A program made the translations under genes and the position numbers. 64,000 bases of DNA, taken from contig NC_085141.1 in NCBI RefSeq assembly GCF_024139115.2, forward strand, positions 171,442,994-171,506,993, read 5' to 3'. Under the pieces are notes generated by a model. That model saw only the letters and a list, made by a program, of their open reading frames with translations. It made no database searches and was not told where the DNA came from. This DNA comes from Armigeres subalbatus. Taxonomy: Eukaryota; Arthropoda; Insecta; Diptera; Culicidae. Positions 22,188-34,600 of the stretch are shown piece by piece (position 1 is the first letter of the stretch; every line of letters starts with the position of its first letter).

Positions 22188-22660
22188 GGAAGGGGGGCAA
22201 TATGCCTTAGCTAAGCAAACACTGCTTTATTGTCTTATTTGTAACGCTATTCATGGGTATTTTTACATTATGTAACAGTTAAACAAGATAGCTAGTTGAT
22301 GCCATTCAAAAGTTGTCAAAAATCTCAATCATATTGATAATATTCACATTTCAAAAAAGTGGTGATATTCTGTTGCCGGAAAACTCATGAGGCAAAACGC
22401 CTTTTAGTTGGCAGCTCTTAGGGAACAAAGCACCACGCGTCGGCGAATCAGCATTCTGGTATGGGGCGTTTTGGGGCCTCTTCCCCTAGTTGAAAACGGC
22501 TATCATTTCACTCCAAAACATAACTTTTTCATAGGTGGTTTGGAGACCTACAGTGTTATATACCAATTCACTCAACTTGACACAGCAAATGACTATCCGC
22601 TAGGTGAATTAATTTGGTTCTTTTCTTTCTAATGTAGAGTAAAGTTCAAAATAGTCTGTT
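22188..22660. other. intergenic, no gene recognised
   Basis: Lies just past the 3' end of the decarboxylase gene. A 74-codon ORF at 22408-22632 has no family signature. Nothing else seen. Confidence 0.4.
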
Positions 22661-22664
22661 TAAA

Positions 22665-22670
22665 TTTATT
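22665..22670 (-). terminator. polyadenylation signal of the decarboxylase gene
   Basis: TTTATT on the plus strand is AATAAA for the minus-strand gene, starting 25 nt beyond the TGA at 22697-22695. Short but plausible spacing. Confidence 0.5.
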
Positions 22671-22694
22671 TTATTCTTCCAAGTGATTATATCT

Positions 22695-25600
22695 TCAAAG
22701 TGTTTCACCTACTTGTTCTATTTCATCTATCACATCACTCATAGTGGCAAAAGATGGCCTTGGATGGCAGGTCACAACCATTCTGAAAAAGTTGCCCAAA
22801 TTCTTTCGAGGCAATGGCACATATCCTATCAGCATAGATCCACGTTTCGCCATACATTCTTTAATTTTAGCCGTAATCTGCAATAAAAAAGTAAACAATT
22901 TTTCATATATCATCCTAGACATATCAATCATGATTCAAACCTTATGAATTTCAGCCCACCATGAAGCATCCTGTTTCTTCGAATCCACTTGTAACCGCTT
23001 GGGAATATACCAGAAACATATGTTGGTGTACTGATACTCCTCCAAAACTAGCCGGAACCCAGGCCGTTTTCTGATTTCATCGTTGAAATATTGAGCACAT
23101 TCGAAAGCGTTGTCAACAAGTGATCGCAAGCCGTTTGCTCCACGTGCTTTAAACATAAGCCATATTTTGAAAGCGTCCACCTTTCTTCCACACTGAACAC
23201 TTTTGTCTCCGGTATCATATGAGACGTCATAAAATTTATCTTGTTGAAACAGATAATCCGCATTGGCAGAATTGCACTCGTGCAACAATCCTTTATGTTT
23301 GAGGATAAATACGGAACTCTGGAGAGGCGCACCCAACGTTTTGTGTGGGTTCCAAGCGAATGAATCCGCTCGGGTCGAACCTGCTAGAAGATGAGCATTG
23401 TGACTTGATAGAACTGCCGTACCTCCTAAGCACCCGTCGACATGCATCCAGAGATTATATTTTTGACAAATATCAGCAATCTGATCAAACGGATCAAACG
23501 CTCCAAGGACCGTGGTACCCGCGGTTGAATTAACAAAAAATGGCCTTCGTCCAGTTTCAAGGGCCAATTCGATTGATTTCTCCAGCTCGGCTGGAATCAT
23601 ACGTCCTTGAGGATCCGTTTTCACCACAATCAAGTTGTCGAGTCCTATGCCAAGCCAATGAACTGCCTTTTTGAGACTGTAATGTGCCTGTTAAAATAAA
23701 TTTAAATTAGAATTGAGAAACTATTTGTTAAAAATATGTACATGAAACGTACGTCCTCTGAAGTAAAAGCTACAAGCGTGGGTTGGTTGGCCAAACCAGT
23801 CCGTTTAACATCGGGGAAAGCCCTGTATCTTGCAGCAACCATGGCATACATATTTGACACTGAGCCTCCTGGCGAAAGAATGCCATCTCCGTCTTCGAAG
23901 CCGAACAGTGCCAAACATTTCTTTATCAACGCATCTTCGATCAATGTGAAAACTGGTCCCACTTCGTAGGTATATCTACAAGAAAGAAAACTGGAATGTA
24001 TTAAACAGGACGATTTGAATCCGGTAGAAGAGACGAACTGGCTGGTGTTGAGGGCATCCGTGATCCAGCTTCCGGCCAGCCCGTAAGGATCTACACCCGC
24101 AAAAAGTTGATTGTGGAAGTTGTTGTGACCAGTTTTGACTGAATAACGAATAACATCCTTGATTATTGACTCAATTGTAGACAGGTCGTGTTTTTCATCA
24201 TTATCAATAGTAAAATCAATTGAATTCTGAAAATATAAACAAAATGAATGAAAATGTTGCAATAAATTTATGAAATCGTAGAAATACTCAGATGAGAGTC
24301 AAATGCATAAATAATTATTTGAAATCTTTGAAATCGTATCATTTCATTCATTCATTTATTTAGTTTAAAACGCTGCTAATAACACTATATCATCTCATAC
24401 ATGGTATGGCAGAAAATAATGCAAAAATATTCAAACTTGGGAGTATTGGGTTAATTAGAGTAGCTAGTGACTAATTTATAATGAAAGTATATTTGTTTTT
24501 GTTAACTTTTAAATGCACTGCACTGAGAGATTGTAATTGTTTTATTGCAAATTTCTGAAAATGTTCACATAAGAAGTGGCTACTAGTTTGTTACTCGCCC
24601 AGAAGACTACGAATGAGATTACTATTGTGGTAGGATATCTTTTGATCACAGTTTATCGCCTTAAAATGTTTCTGCAGGACGGATCTTAGCAGCGGAGGAC
24701 GGGAAGTGGATGCCCATGTTTTGCACGTAAGCCAAACGTGATCAAATCGGCTCGTGGAAAGATTGCTTGCAACCTGGTGCATTCCATCAAAAAAATTTCC
24801 AAGGAGGTCAAAATTTCTGAGAAATCCATGCGAGATCCATCAAAGAAGACTTGCAGGTACCTTCCAGAGCTTGAGTGAAACGCCACTTGATTACGGACCG
24901 GGTATAGGAACTACTGGATGTTCTGGAGAAAATGAAGTTTAAATTCCAAACCAATCCGGTTGATGTCATGATGTTTGACTTGAGGGCCACAACGGTATGA
25001 AACTGCCGCCTGTTTTCATTTTGGTTGTGCTTAAAATCAATACCGAGTTATTTATCGGTATTTTAAAAGACCAAGTGCTTCCCTGGGTGTATGCCAAATT
25101 CTCCGATGATCAAAACGTTGTCCTACGGCATGATGGAGCGTCACCCCGGGTAGAAACCCTGATATTGATAACAAAACCTGATATTAACTTGTTTGAAATA
25201 AGAGTAAAAATAACTAGCGAAAATAACAAAAAATTGCACCGAAATATTATCAAAATATCGGGTTTTGCTATTAACAAGAACAAACTAATAGCTCAAGATA
25301 TTGATAAGTTCTTGTTAATGGCAAAACTTGATATTTTTATGATATTTCGATGCAATTTTTTGTTATTTTTACTCTTATTTCAAACAAGTTAATATCATGT
25401 TTTGTTATCGTTTTACTGTTGATGAGCCATTTTCGTCTACCCTGGCAGTCGATGTCGGAGGACTAGCTTAGAAATTATAGACACTATAGGTTCCATAGAC
25501 GAGCACGATTGGGTTATTTCGATTAAGCGTGTTTTTTTACTTTTTCACAATGTACCACGCGAATTTGACGTCACACGCTGCGTTGCTTGGGTTGCAATAG

Positions 25601-28600
25601 TGATGTCATGCTCGTTTGGCTACACTAACTGACAGTTCGTTTGGCTACACTCGCCTTTGCCTCAGCTCGTCTATGGAACCTATAGTGTCTATAGTTCGAA
25701 ATGGGTGTTTTAGCTCCGGTGTCGTCTTGGAGATACACCCGGTTCTTTTTTTACACGGGTGGGTTTTAGCTGATTACGACCTTCAGCGTTGATGAAACTA
25801 TGAGTTAACCCCATGAAAAAATTCACAAAAAATCAAAGAAAATTCAGGTGGTATTTCAAAAGCTGTAAAAAATCAGGTTAATCGGGAAATTAAAGAATAC
25901 CAACCGTGTAAAAAAAATATTGGGTGAGGTAATCTTCGATATAACGTACCCCCGATATAACGTACACTCGATATAACGTCACTCGATATAGCGTACATTT
26001 TTCCCCGTTATAACGTACACTTTGAAAAATAATTTTAATTTGAGTAGTTATTACAAAATAATATACTAAATTATTATAATGGATTCTAATTTTATCAGCT
26101 AGAGGCATTAATAACTGTTTTCGCGACTTTGCACTATCCTCAGAATTCTCCTCAGGATTGAATGATATTGAGCTAATGAGGTTTTAGGCATATTCTATGG
26201 ACAAATGTCTAGTTATTATTAGTCAAAGTCAGAATTGATTTCTACAGAAATTCCTTCGGAAATTCCTTCAGGAACTCCTTCCAGAATTCCTTCTGGAATA
26301 GTTCCATCTGGAATTTCTCCTGGATTTCCTTCAAAAAGAGCCCCAGGTAGTTGTTCTTTCGAAAAATGTACCAGTAATTTATTCTCAAATGGCTCCAAAA
26401 ATTCCTTTGAAAATTACCCCAGGAATGTCTTGAATCCAGCAATTCCTTCGAAAATTCTTCCAGGAATTCCTTCGGAATTTCCCTTAGACATTAGGTCAAT
26501 ACTTTCACATCGAATTCTTTCTTTAATTTCTTTCAAGAAAATCCTAAGACCTCCGGAAAATCCTGCAAGAATTCCTTCGGAAACTCCTTGAGCAACACTT
26601 TTAGAAATTATCCCAGGAATTTCTCAAAAAATTCTAGAATAAAAGAAACTCCTGAGGAATTTATAAACGAATTTGTAAGTTTTGGTTATGTTATATGATG
26701 AGTGTTTCCGAGAAATTCTTTAAAATGTAGTCTAATGCGTTAATTTGTGAATGGCAGGTAAAACTCATCTCGTAGGTTTTTCCAGTACTTTAACAACTGC
26801 AGTAGAGCAGGGCATGATTAGCCTCCACCACCCTATAAGACCGCATCCAACCACTCACCATAGTCTTCCAACCCATCAACAAAGAGCCAGAAGTACCTTC
26901 GTTAAGTAGCCATTAAAAGGTGGCGTAATTGGGTCGATACTATAAGACGAGGGCAATGACCTGAAAAGGAGGTCAACCCTACTGTCTTTGCGTTGAAAGC
27001 CCCAGCAAGAACCGCCGTAATTCCCTGGCTCCGTAGTCGGCCTAATCCGGCATTGTTTCCGCTGATAGTTGATCGCCCTTCTTAGAGTTGCAACAAAGCA
27101 AGAAGCGAGGAAGATCTCCAAGCCACCCCGGCGATACCACCGGTAAGCCCGCTCAGCCACAGAAGGAAGGAAGGAAGAAGAGGAAGCAAAGGATGGAAAA
27201 TATTTTGGTAATTCTTTCGGGTATTCCTTCAAAAATTCCTGTGGGGATTCGTTCTGGAATTACTTTACAAATTCCTTCGGAAAATTATTAAGGTTTTGAA
27301 AATTCGCTTAGGAATTTCTTCGGAAGTTGCATTATATATATTTTTTAAGGAATTCGTTTAAGAATTCCTTCAGGAATCCACCGGAAATCCCTATGGAGAT
27401 TCTTTCGCAAATACCTTAAGAAATTTCTTCAGAAATTCCTGTTAGCGTCAAACTTAATTTCTAAATTAAAAAGAGACGTTAATAAAAATAAAATAATAAA
27501 TCGAGATTTTCTAAAAAGTCCTCCAGAAATTCATTTAGAACTTACTCCAGCAAATCTTTCAGATCTTTCTGCAGGAAATTAATTTGAATATTCCTTAGAT
27601 TCCTCAGCAACTCTTTCAGAAATATCTTCGGTAATTCCTCTGGAGTTTTCTTCAGAATTTCCAAAATTTCTTTAAACTTTTTTGAGGAAATTCCTTTAGA
27701 ATGTTTTTCGGTAATACCAGCGGAAAATCGTTCGGAGAATTCTTTTGATTTTTTAGGCATTCCTTTGGGAAATAGTTTGGAAATGCCGTTTGGAATTTCT
27801 TGGCAAATCCCTTTAGGAAATCTTTGACTTTTTCGTTGAAAATTCCTTAAAAAATCCTTCAAACATTCTGTTAAAAATACCTTCAAGGAAGTATTTTTCC
27901 AACAAAATATCGGATAGAATTCAGGTATTTTGTATGGTTTAATTGAAAAAAGAATTCCTAAAGGAATCTCTGAAAAAATTATCAAAGGAATTCCCGATGA
28001 AAAGATCATAAAATTCTCCAGACTTTTATTCAGGAACTTCTCTAGAAATTCCATCGGAAATTTCGAATAAAATTACCGTGATATCAGATTTTTTTCAGAA
28101 TATTGTTGGCGTATATAATTAAATATCTATGACAATATTTAATATTTAATTTAAAGTGCCACACCGTGTCCTAGTTTAAATCCACTAAAGATCGCGGATA
28201 CTCAATAAATGAAACAAACGGTGCAACGAAAAGCAAGCGTTGTGTTTCCAGTGCCTCTTAGCCTTTTATTTCATGTACTTTATATAGAAATAAAATGACG
28301 AATACAATTCTTCGGTCATTTTTTATAGCATAACAAACAAGTTTGTAGGAATTGTTCACAAGAAAAGCTGTTTCACACTGCTAGCTGAGCCTCATATAAA
28401 AAAAAAATATTCGCCCATAAAGTACATGATAGTACGACATTTGAGTATTGTAAAATAAGGATTATTACTCATGCTTCGATATAACGTACAATTCGATATA
28501 ACGTACAAACTTGAAATCGATATGTACGTTATATCGAAGTTTACCTGTATGATTAATAAAAATAGAGCACACATTCAGTAAATTTGTGTGAAAGGACCTT

Positions 28601-31600
28601 ATAATGATAACTGAACTCGAAAATGTTGATATTATTGCTTGGAGCAGTTCACATGGGATTTGAAAGAAAAAGAAACAATTTTCGCATTATTTTCTGCCGC
28701 ACCCTGTAGAATGGTTGATCGAAGCATATTTTTCAGTTAATTCACAATTTTGCGACGAGACGCGCTATTACACAACAAGATGATGTTAGGAATAATGGAA
28801 GTAATGGGCACTAAGCATGTCGTGTTTGTTTCCGCATATAGATATCAATAAGGTTACATTCGCATTTGTACTATCTATATTTAATTACTACTGCCACAAA
28901 ACAAGTAGAGATCATCGGAGAACCAAAGCCATAACTGAGAAGAAATGGCCGAGAGTAATGTTCGTTTGGATTTCCAGTTAAGATGATTATGAATAGTAGT
29001 TGATCAAATGAATAATTATTATTTTCTTAAGAAACTGCATATATCCATTCTACACTATTCTGTGAAAACAACATAAACTGTTTTTCATCAAATTGATATC
29101 GAATGTTTCAATTATTTCGATATAGATATAGATATAGATATAGATATATATCAATAGTTATAGGCAAAATCCTAGATACTACAAGCAGTGCTCCACTATT
29201 GCCCTATAGAAAGGGAGTTTACATACATATGCATGTGGTAAGAAACAAAATAAATCAAAGCATTTGCGAATAAAAATTTGTTGCTATGTTTTTGTCAGAA
29301 TAGGGGAAAGTGGGGAGAATTGAACAAATTAAAGTTGTTTTTTTAAATATTTTTTATAGATCCTCTCAAGAAATAATCGTTATGTTATGAGTTTTATTTT
29401 GGATTGGCAACCGTATTGATTCTGCAGGACCACATAGGAGTACGCAGTGTAAAAGCGTGGCCAAAACTATGCTTATCATTTTGTCAGCTGTAAATGCATT
29501 CAATTAACAGCAAAAGCGTGTTTTTTTTGTTTTTGTGCTTTTTGTATTAAACTAGTAGTGAAGTATGACCATCGGCGGCGTCAGTTGTTATTATTAGGTA
29601 GAGCACCACTTGGCGTAAAAACGCTGCCTTTGGGAACTAAAGCGTGCTTGCGACGAGTGGTGTCCTCCTCTGACTCTGTCATTGAGTATAATTTTTATGT
29701 TAATTTTCATTCTTTAATTAATACTTACTAAGATTTCCGAAGATGTGCTTTGTTTGTTCACTTCGACCATATAAATTTGTCATCGGATAATGTTGAAGTC
29801 CCTAGATAATGTATTGATATTACAATCAATGGAGCAGATCAGATAAATTCGTTTTACTTCAGCCGCTTTATGTCTTAACAACCTTTTACATTCGAAAAAT
29901 ACGTATGCTTTTCATGAAAGCCCAAGTCTTCTTTGAAAGCGAACCATTTCTAAATCAAATCATAAATATTAAAATCATAAATATTTATTTTTTCGCCTAG
30001 CTTTTCTTAGAAAACTTCACTATATTCAAATAAAAACAACTCACGATTGCGTGAGGATGCGTGAAATGTATTTCATGGAGCTTATTGAGGAAACTTCAAT
30101 CTTTCCAACGCTGACAATTTTGTTGCTTGATCGGGTTCGGAACCTAATTAAAAGTTTAATTTTGTAAAACATATTATTGTAAAAAAGGTAAAAAAAAGCT
30201 AGCAATTAATATCATCATTTTGGATCATCCAAAAACAATTTCAGATCGAATCATGCTTGGAAAGGATTTTACATACCCTCATTATTGGTACCTATATTGA
30301 TTTCCATCTTAAAAATCAATAAAAACCCAGAAAAAACGATAAAACATGAACATTTTTTCATGGACAGTTGCGATAAAACTAGTATGTAAATTATGGTGAA
30401 GTTTTGGCAGCCAGCATTGCTCACAAGTAATCAATATTGATCCAAAAATCTCAGGGCAAGTTAGTATTACTATTTGAGAGTACAAAAACGAAAAATAATA
30501 TGGAGATATTTAAAAATATTGTTTTAGACTTTTGGCTAAGATTTTTTTCATGGGCATGCAAAATTTGAACGCTTTCTCCTTACAATGACCGAACGCTATA
30601 TTTTTCACAGCACAGAGCCATAAATATTATCAATTCAGTAAAAAACCGGAATGGGCGACTAGCGAAGTTGGATTTTTCTCACAATTCGCACGCTAAACCT
30701 AACTTCGGAAGTGGTGCGCTGTTTTTTGGTGATACGTTATACAGCGCACCACTTCCGAAATTAGATTTAACGTATGGATTGTGAGAAAAATTCAACCTCG
30801 CTAGTCGCCCATTTCGGTATTCTACTGAATTGATAATATGCTAAGCTAAATGATCTGTACTGGTCAAAATGTCAACATTCCATCATAATTTTAGGATATT
30901 TGGATTTCAAGTTGTTACGTCAATATGGGGACATTTGATTCCCCATTTTCCTCCCATACAAAAATTTGTAGCAGTTTATTGAACAAACTGTTCAAATGAT
31001 CCTACGTTATCTCACATTGTAGCTATTTTATTATGATCAGATTAACTGTTTTTGAACAGATAAGTAACGAATGCGTGCTTGGGAATAACACTTAAATTAT
31101 TTGTATAAGATTTCAATTGTCAGGCTGAACTGGCGAGTATCAGGAAAAAATGCAGTCAATATGTGAATGGAGAAGGAAAAGATCATTGCGTTGCCCGCCA
31201 ATTGCATGGTGAATACACCCTTGATTATGCGGAATGCTTTTAAAGTTAGGAAATCTCAGTTAGCGAAGCTAGTGATATCCTAATTGAATATACTGTTGAA
31301 GAGTATCAGCGAGCTTTCCGATCTTTTATAATTCTAGCAAACAGTGATATGCAACGTCAATATGATCTTTGTTCCCCGTGTGGACATTCGTATTGTATTT
31401 TTCATCATTTCATATTGTGTCCAATAGGCATAATGTCGTGAAGTTGATTGAATCAAATCATAGTGACCCGACGAGAGTGTGGGTTTGTTCTTGCCTACGC
31501 ATAAAAAATGCACTCATCGACAGGGGAGGACTTTTGTAAGGCAGTAATTGGCCAAGTCATTTCGATTGAGATGTGCAAAGTAACTTCTGGGCAGAATATG

Positions 31601-34600
31601 CGACGCATTTTTTGCACACAAGGGAAAGTGGGGCAAGATCCCCACCCTACACACTTAACTCATTTCACCGTATTCGGTAAATTTTACCGAAATCTCAACA
31701 GCTGAACTGTTCGGTAATTTATTTTACAGATTTTTTGTAATTTTTTCCATTGCTCAACTGTCAAAATCACCGAAAATCAGTTATATTATTTACCGAACAG
31801 TTCTGCTGTTGAGATTTCGGTAAAATTTTACCGAATTCGGCGATTTATTTTAAGTGTGTAAGCTCTGGCTCTTGTGGAACATTAAAAATCCTCCGCATAC
31901 TGCAAATTTGTCTCTTAGCCATCTATATTATTTTTTGCCTATGTTATTAACATAACAAATATTGATTAATACAGTTTAACTCAATAACAAAACATGATAT
32001 TCTCTAATGATATGGAAATGCTAATATCATCTTCCAAACTGAGACGTACATGTTCATGATAGAATTAGAGGCGAAAGTATAGAATTGATAGTTCCGTTAG
32101 GATACGGCAGGCATGAAGAATGTTTTTATAGAAGTCGATTTGAAAGCGAGCGGAGGGCAATATTTGTGATGGCACATATCGCACGACCTTCCTTCTGCCA
32201 AACTCCCGTATGAAGGGGAAGGGAAGAATATCAGTGTGGAAGCTGAAGCCAGTGGATATATATCAGCTTCCACACTGATATTCTTCCCTCCCCCTTCATA
32301 CGGGAGTTTGGCAGGAGGAGGGGGGGTTTTTGTCGACCAAATTTTATGAAATTCCACAATATTCTTTGATATGCAAAGAATGTTTAGGCCAAATTTGAGC
32401 CTAGTCAGTCATAAAAAACCCCCTGCCAACAATAGAACAAAACCTGCCAAAGCCGTCATTCCCCCTACATGTTCATGAATGTCTCAGTTTGAAAGATGAT
32501 ATTAGCATTTCCATATCATTGTAAATCGTTTAACTTCACGTAGAAGTAATACACTCAAATCATTAATTAATGATATTCTCTGTTTTTTTTTTATTTGATG
32601 TGAAGAGCTCAATGAGCAGGCAACAAGTAAGTTGAACCGAAATATCACTAAACAGATAAACGACTTTTATTGACCCGATTTTGTTACTCCCCAAATTTAT
32701 CATGCCAAAAAATTTAAAAATTTTAGTTTTTTTTTTAATTTTTGTAAATAATAGCGCAAACAACAATGATTTTCATTAAATAACTTTATAATGGTTTATT
32801 ATAAATCAAGACAAAATTTTCAAAACGACTTATCTGCTTTTGTACACAAAGATTCAAACGACGATTTGACGAATCTGATAGCTCTCCCACGCAAACCAAC
32901 ACCATCAACAGGTAGCGGAATCCTTCACCTGCCTATTGATAGTGTTGGTTTGCGTGGGAGAGCTATCAGATTCGACAAATCGTCTTTTGAATCTTTGTTT
33001 ACAAAAGCAGATAAGTCGTTTTGAAAATTTTGTCTTGAAATAACTTTTGAGTGTCACGCAAGGATTTTTTACACTTACTAAAAATCCACACATTTTTATT
33101 GGCAAAAATCTATAGATTTAACTTAAAATATATAAGCGCACCCATAACTATTCCCCCAGTGCCGGACACATAAGCCATTTAACGAAAAACTCTCTAATTA
33201 TCCGGATTATGTTTACTTGCATATCATATACACAAAATATGATCATATATGATTCATACAAACTATGTATATTTGATCATTTGAACACGTTTTTGGACGA
33301 TGTGTTGTGATGATGAATTTTAGTGAAAATTTCCAGGGTTCAGAAAAGTGTCCCCGAGTACCGGACACTATTGCATCATGTTCAAATATGACCAAGTTCC
33401 TATTAAATGAGTAAAGACATCATTTAGACTAGCAATATTTTTCACTTGGTTCAAGTTGAAGATATTAACACGTGTTAGTAGAGCTTACTTGACTCTCCAC
33501 CTCAATTTCTTAAATCCTACTTACATTTCCCTCCATATATATATGTGACATCTTTAATTTTTGTTTCTGCTTATTTCTTTGACTTTCTGATACCTTAGCA
33601 AGTGAAAACATTTGAATTGAAGTAAGTTTAGCAAAACAGGTGCAAAGAATAAACATTTGATCACATGAAAAAACTCACTGTCCGGACCCGGGGGACAGCT
33701 ACCGGATACAGAAATTGATTTTGCACCATAGATACATTATATATCTAACAAATCATGACCGCTATTTGAAATATGACTAATATTGACCATATCGACATAA
33801 TCAGAACGCATTCGATTGATTTTAGTATTGTTGATTCAAACCTTCTAAAATAAGGCGAAACATGGAAATTTTTGACATTTTAGCACAGAGAACAGACGTT
33901 CATCTTAATTCGCGTGCTTGTGTAAAAGTTTGTACCGGTCATTTTGCAGTATGTCGTTATGCTCCCGTTGCGCGGTGCTAGTGTGCTGATAAATATGGTT
34001 AAAATTTGCCGTGTTTTACTTTTTAGCGTTAGTGTTCATTCCGAATTGCTCTTAGGCTCACTCCTAGGTGGTAGCACTACATTGTTTATGTAGTGTTATG
34101 ACGGCGCTGAAGTGCGATTTAAATTTTTACACACGTTTTTACCGAAATTTTGTTCGAGCATCCATGTCTGTTCTCTGTGATTTTAGTGCAATTTCAAATT
34201 TTGTACAAAGTTTACAACATGAGAATCTGATATTCCCTGCATATAAAAGAATTTTCAATAGCTTTCTTTTGTATTACATAAGATGATGGAGGGATCTCTG
34301 AAAGTGCCATTTTTAGAAATGTCCGATATTGGGGGGTGTCCGGCGCTGGGGGATCTCCCCCTATCTGAATATATTTTATATGTGTTTTCAAATAAGCAAC
34401 AATTTCATTTACGTGTGCCAATTACTATAGGGTGGTGTTGTGCAAAAATTTATAAATGCGACACATACAATATGTACAGATATTTTTGCAGTGTAAACCA
34501 TTTCACGCATTTTGCCTTTCCAAGGCATAAGCTGATTCATATTTGAACCGGTGCCAGCAAAAGTGGTACATAAACCATTTGTGTCGATTTTGTGTTTTTT

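Larger units (their letters stand above)
25927..28546. mobile_element. 2.6 kb element with CGATATAACGTAC subterminal repeats
   Basis: Termini AGGTAATCTTCGATATAACG (left) and the inverse of AGGTAAACTTCGATATAACG (right). CGATATAACGTAC-type motifs occur four to five times within 90 bp of the left end (25937-26018) and three times near the right end (28476-28540), in direct and inverse orientation, as transposase-binding iterons would be. No transposase remains; the interior is the GGAATTCC repeat field plus a GC-rich island. Pogo-like affinity is a guess. Confidence 0.65.
31989..32528. repeat. foldback interrupted by an M2 remnant and a second palindrome
   Basis: Arms 31989-32058 and 32468-32528 are inverted (ATATGGAAATGCTAATATCA on one side, its inverse on the other; also ACATGTTCATGA near the inner ends). 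Between them lie the palindrome at 32197-32330 and an M2 half copy. Confidence 0.75.

Noticed and set aside
27542..28054. 170-codon minus-strand ORF (and the 118-codon ORF at 26235-26591)
   Set aside because: Both arise from reading through the GGAATTCCTTC repeat field; the peptides are periodic, low in complexity and lack any domain.
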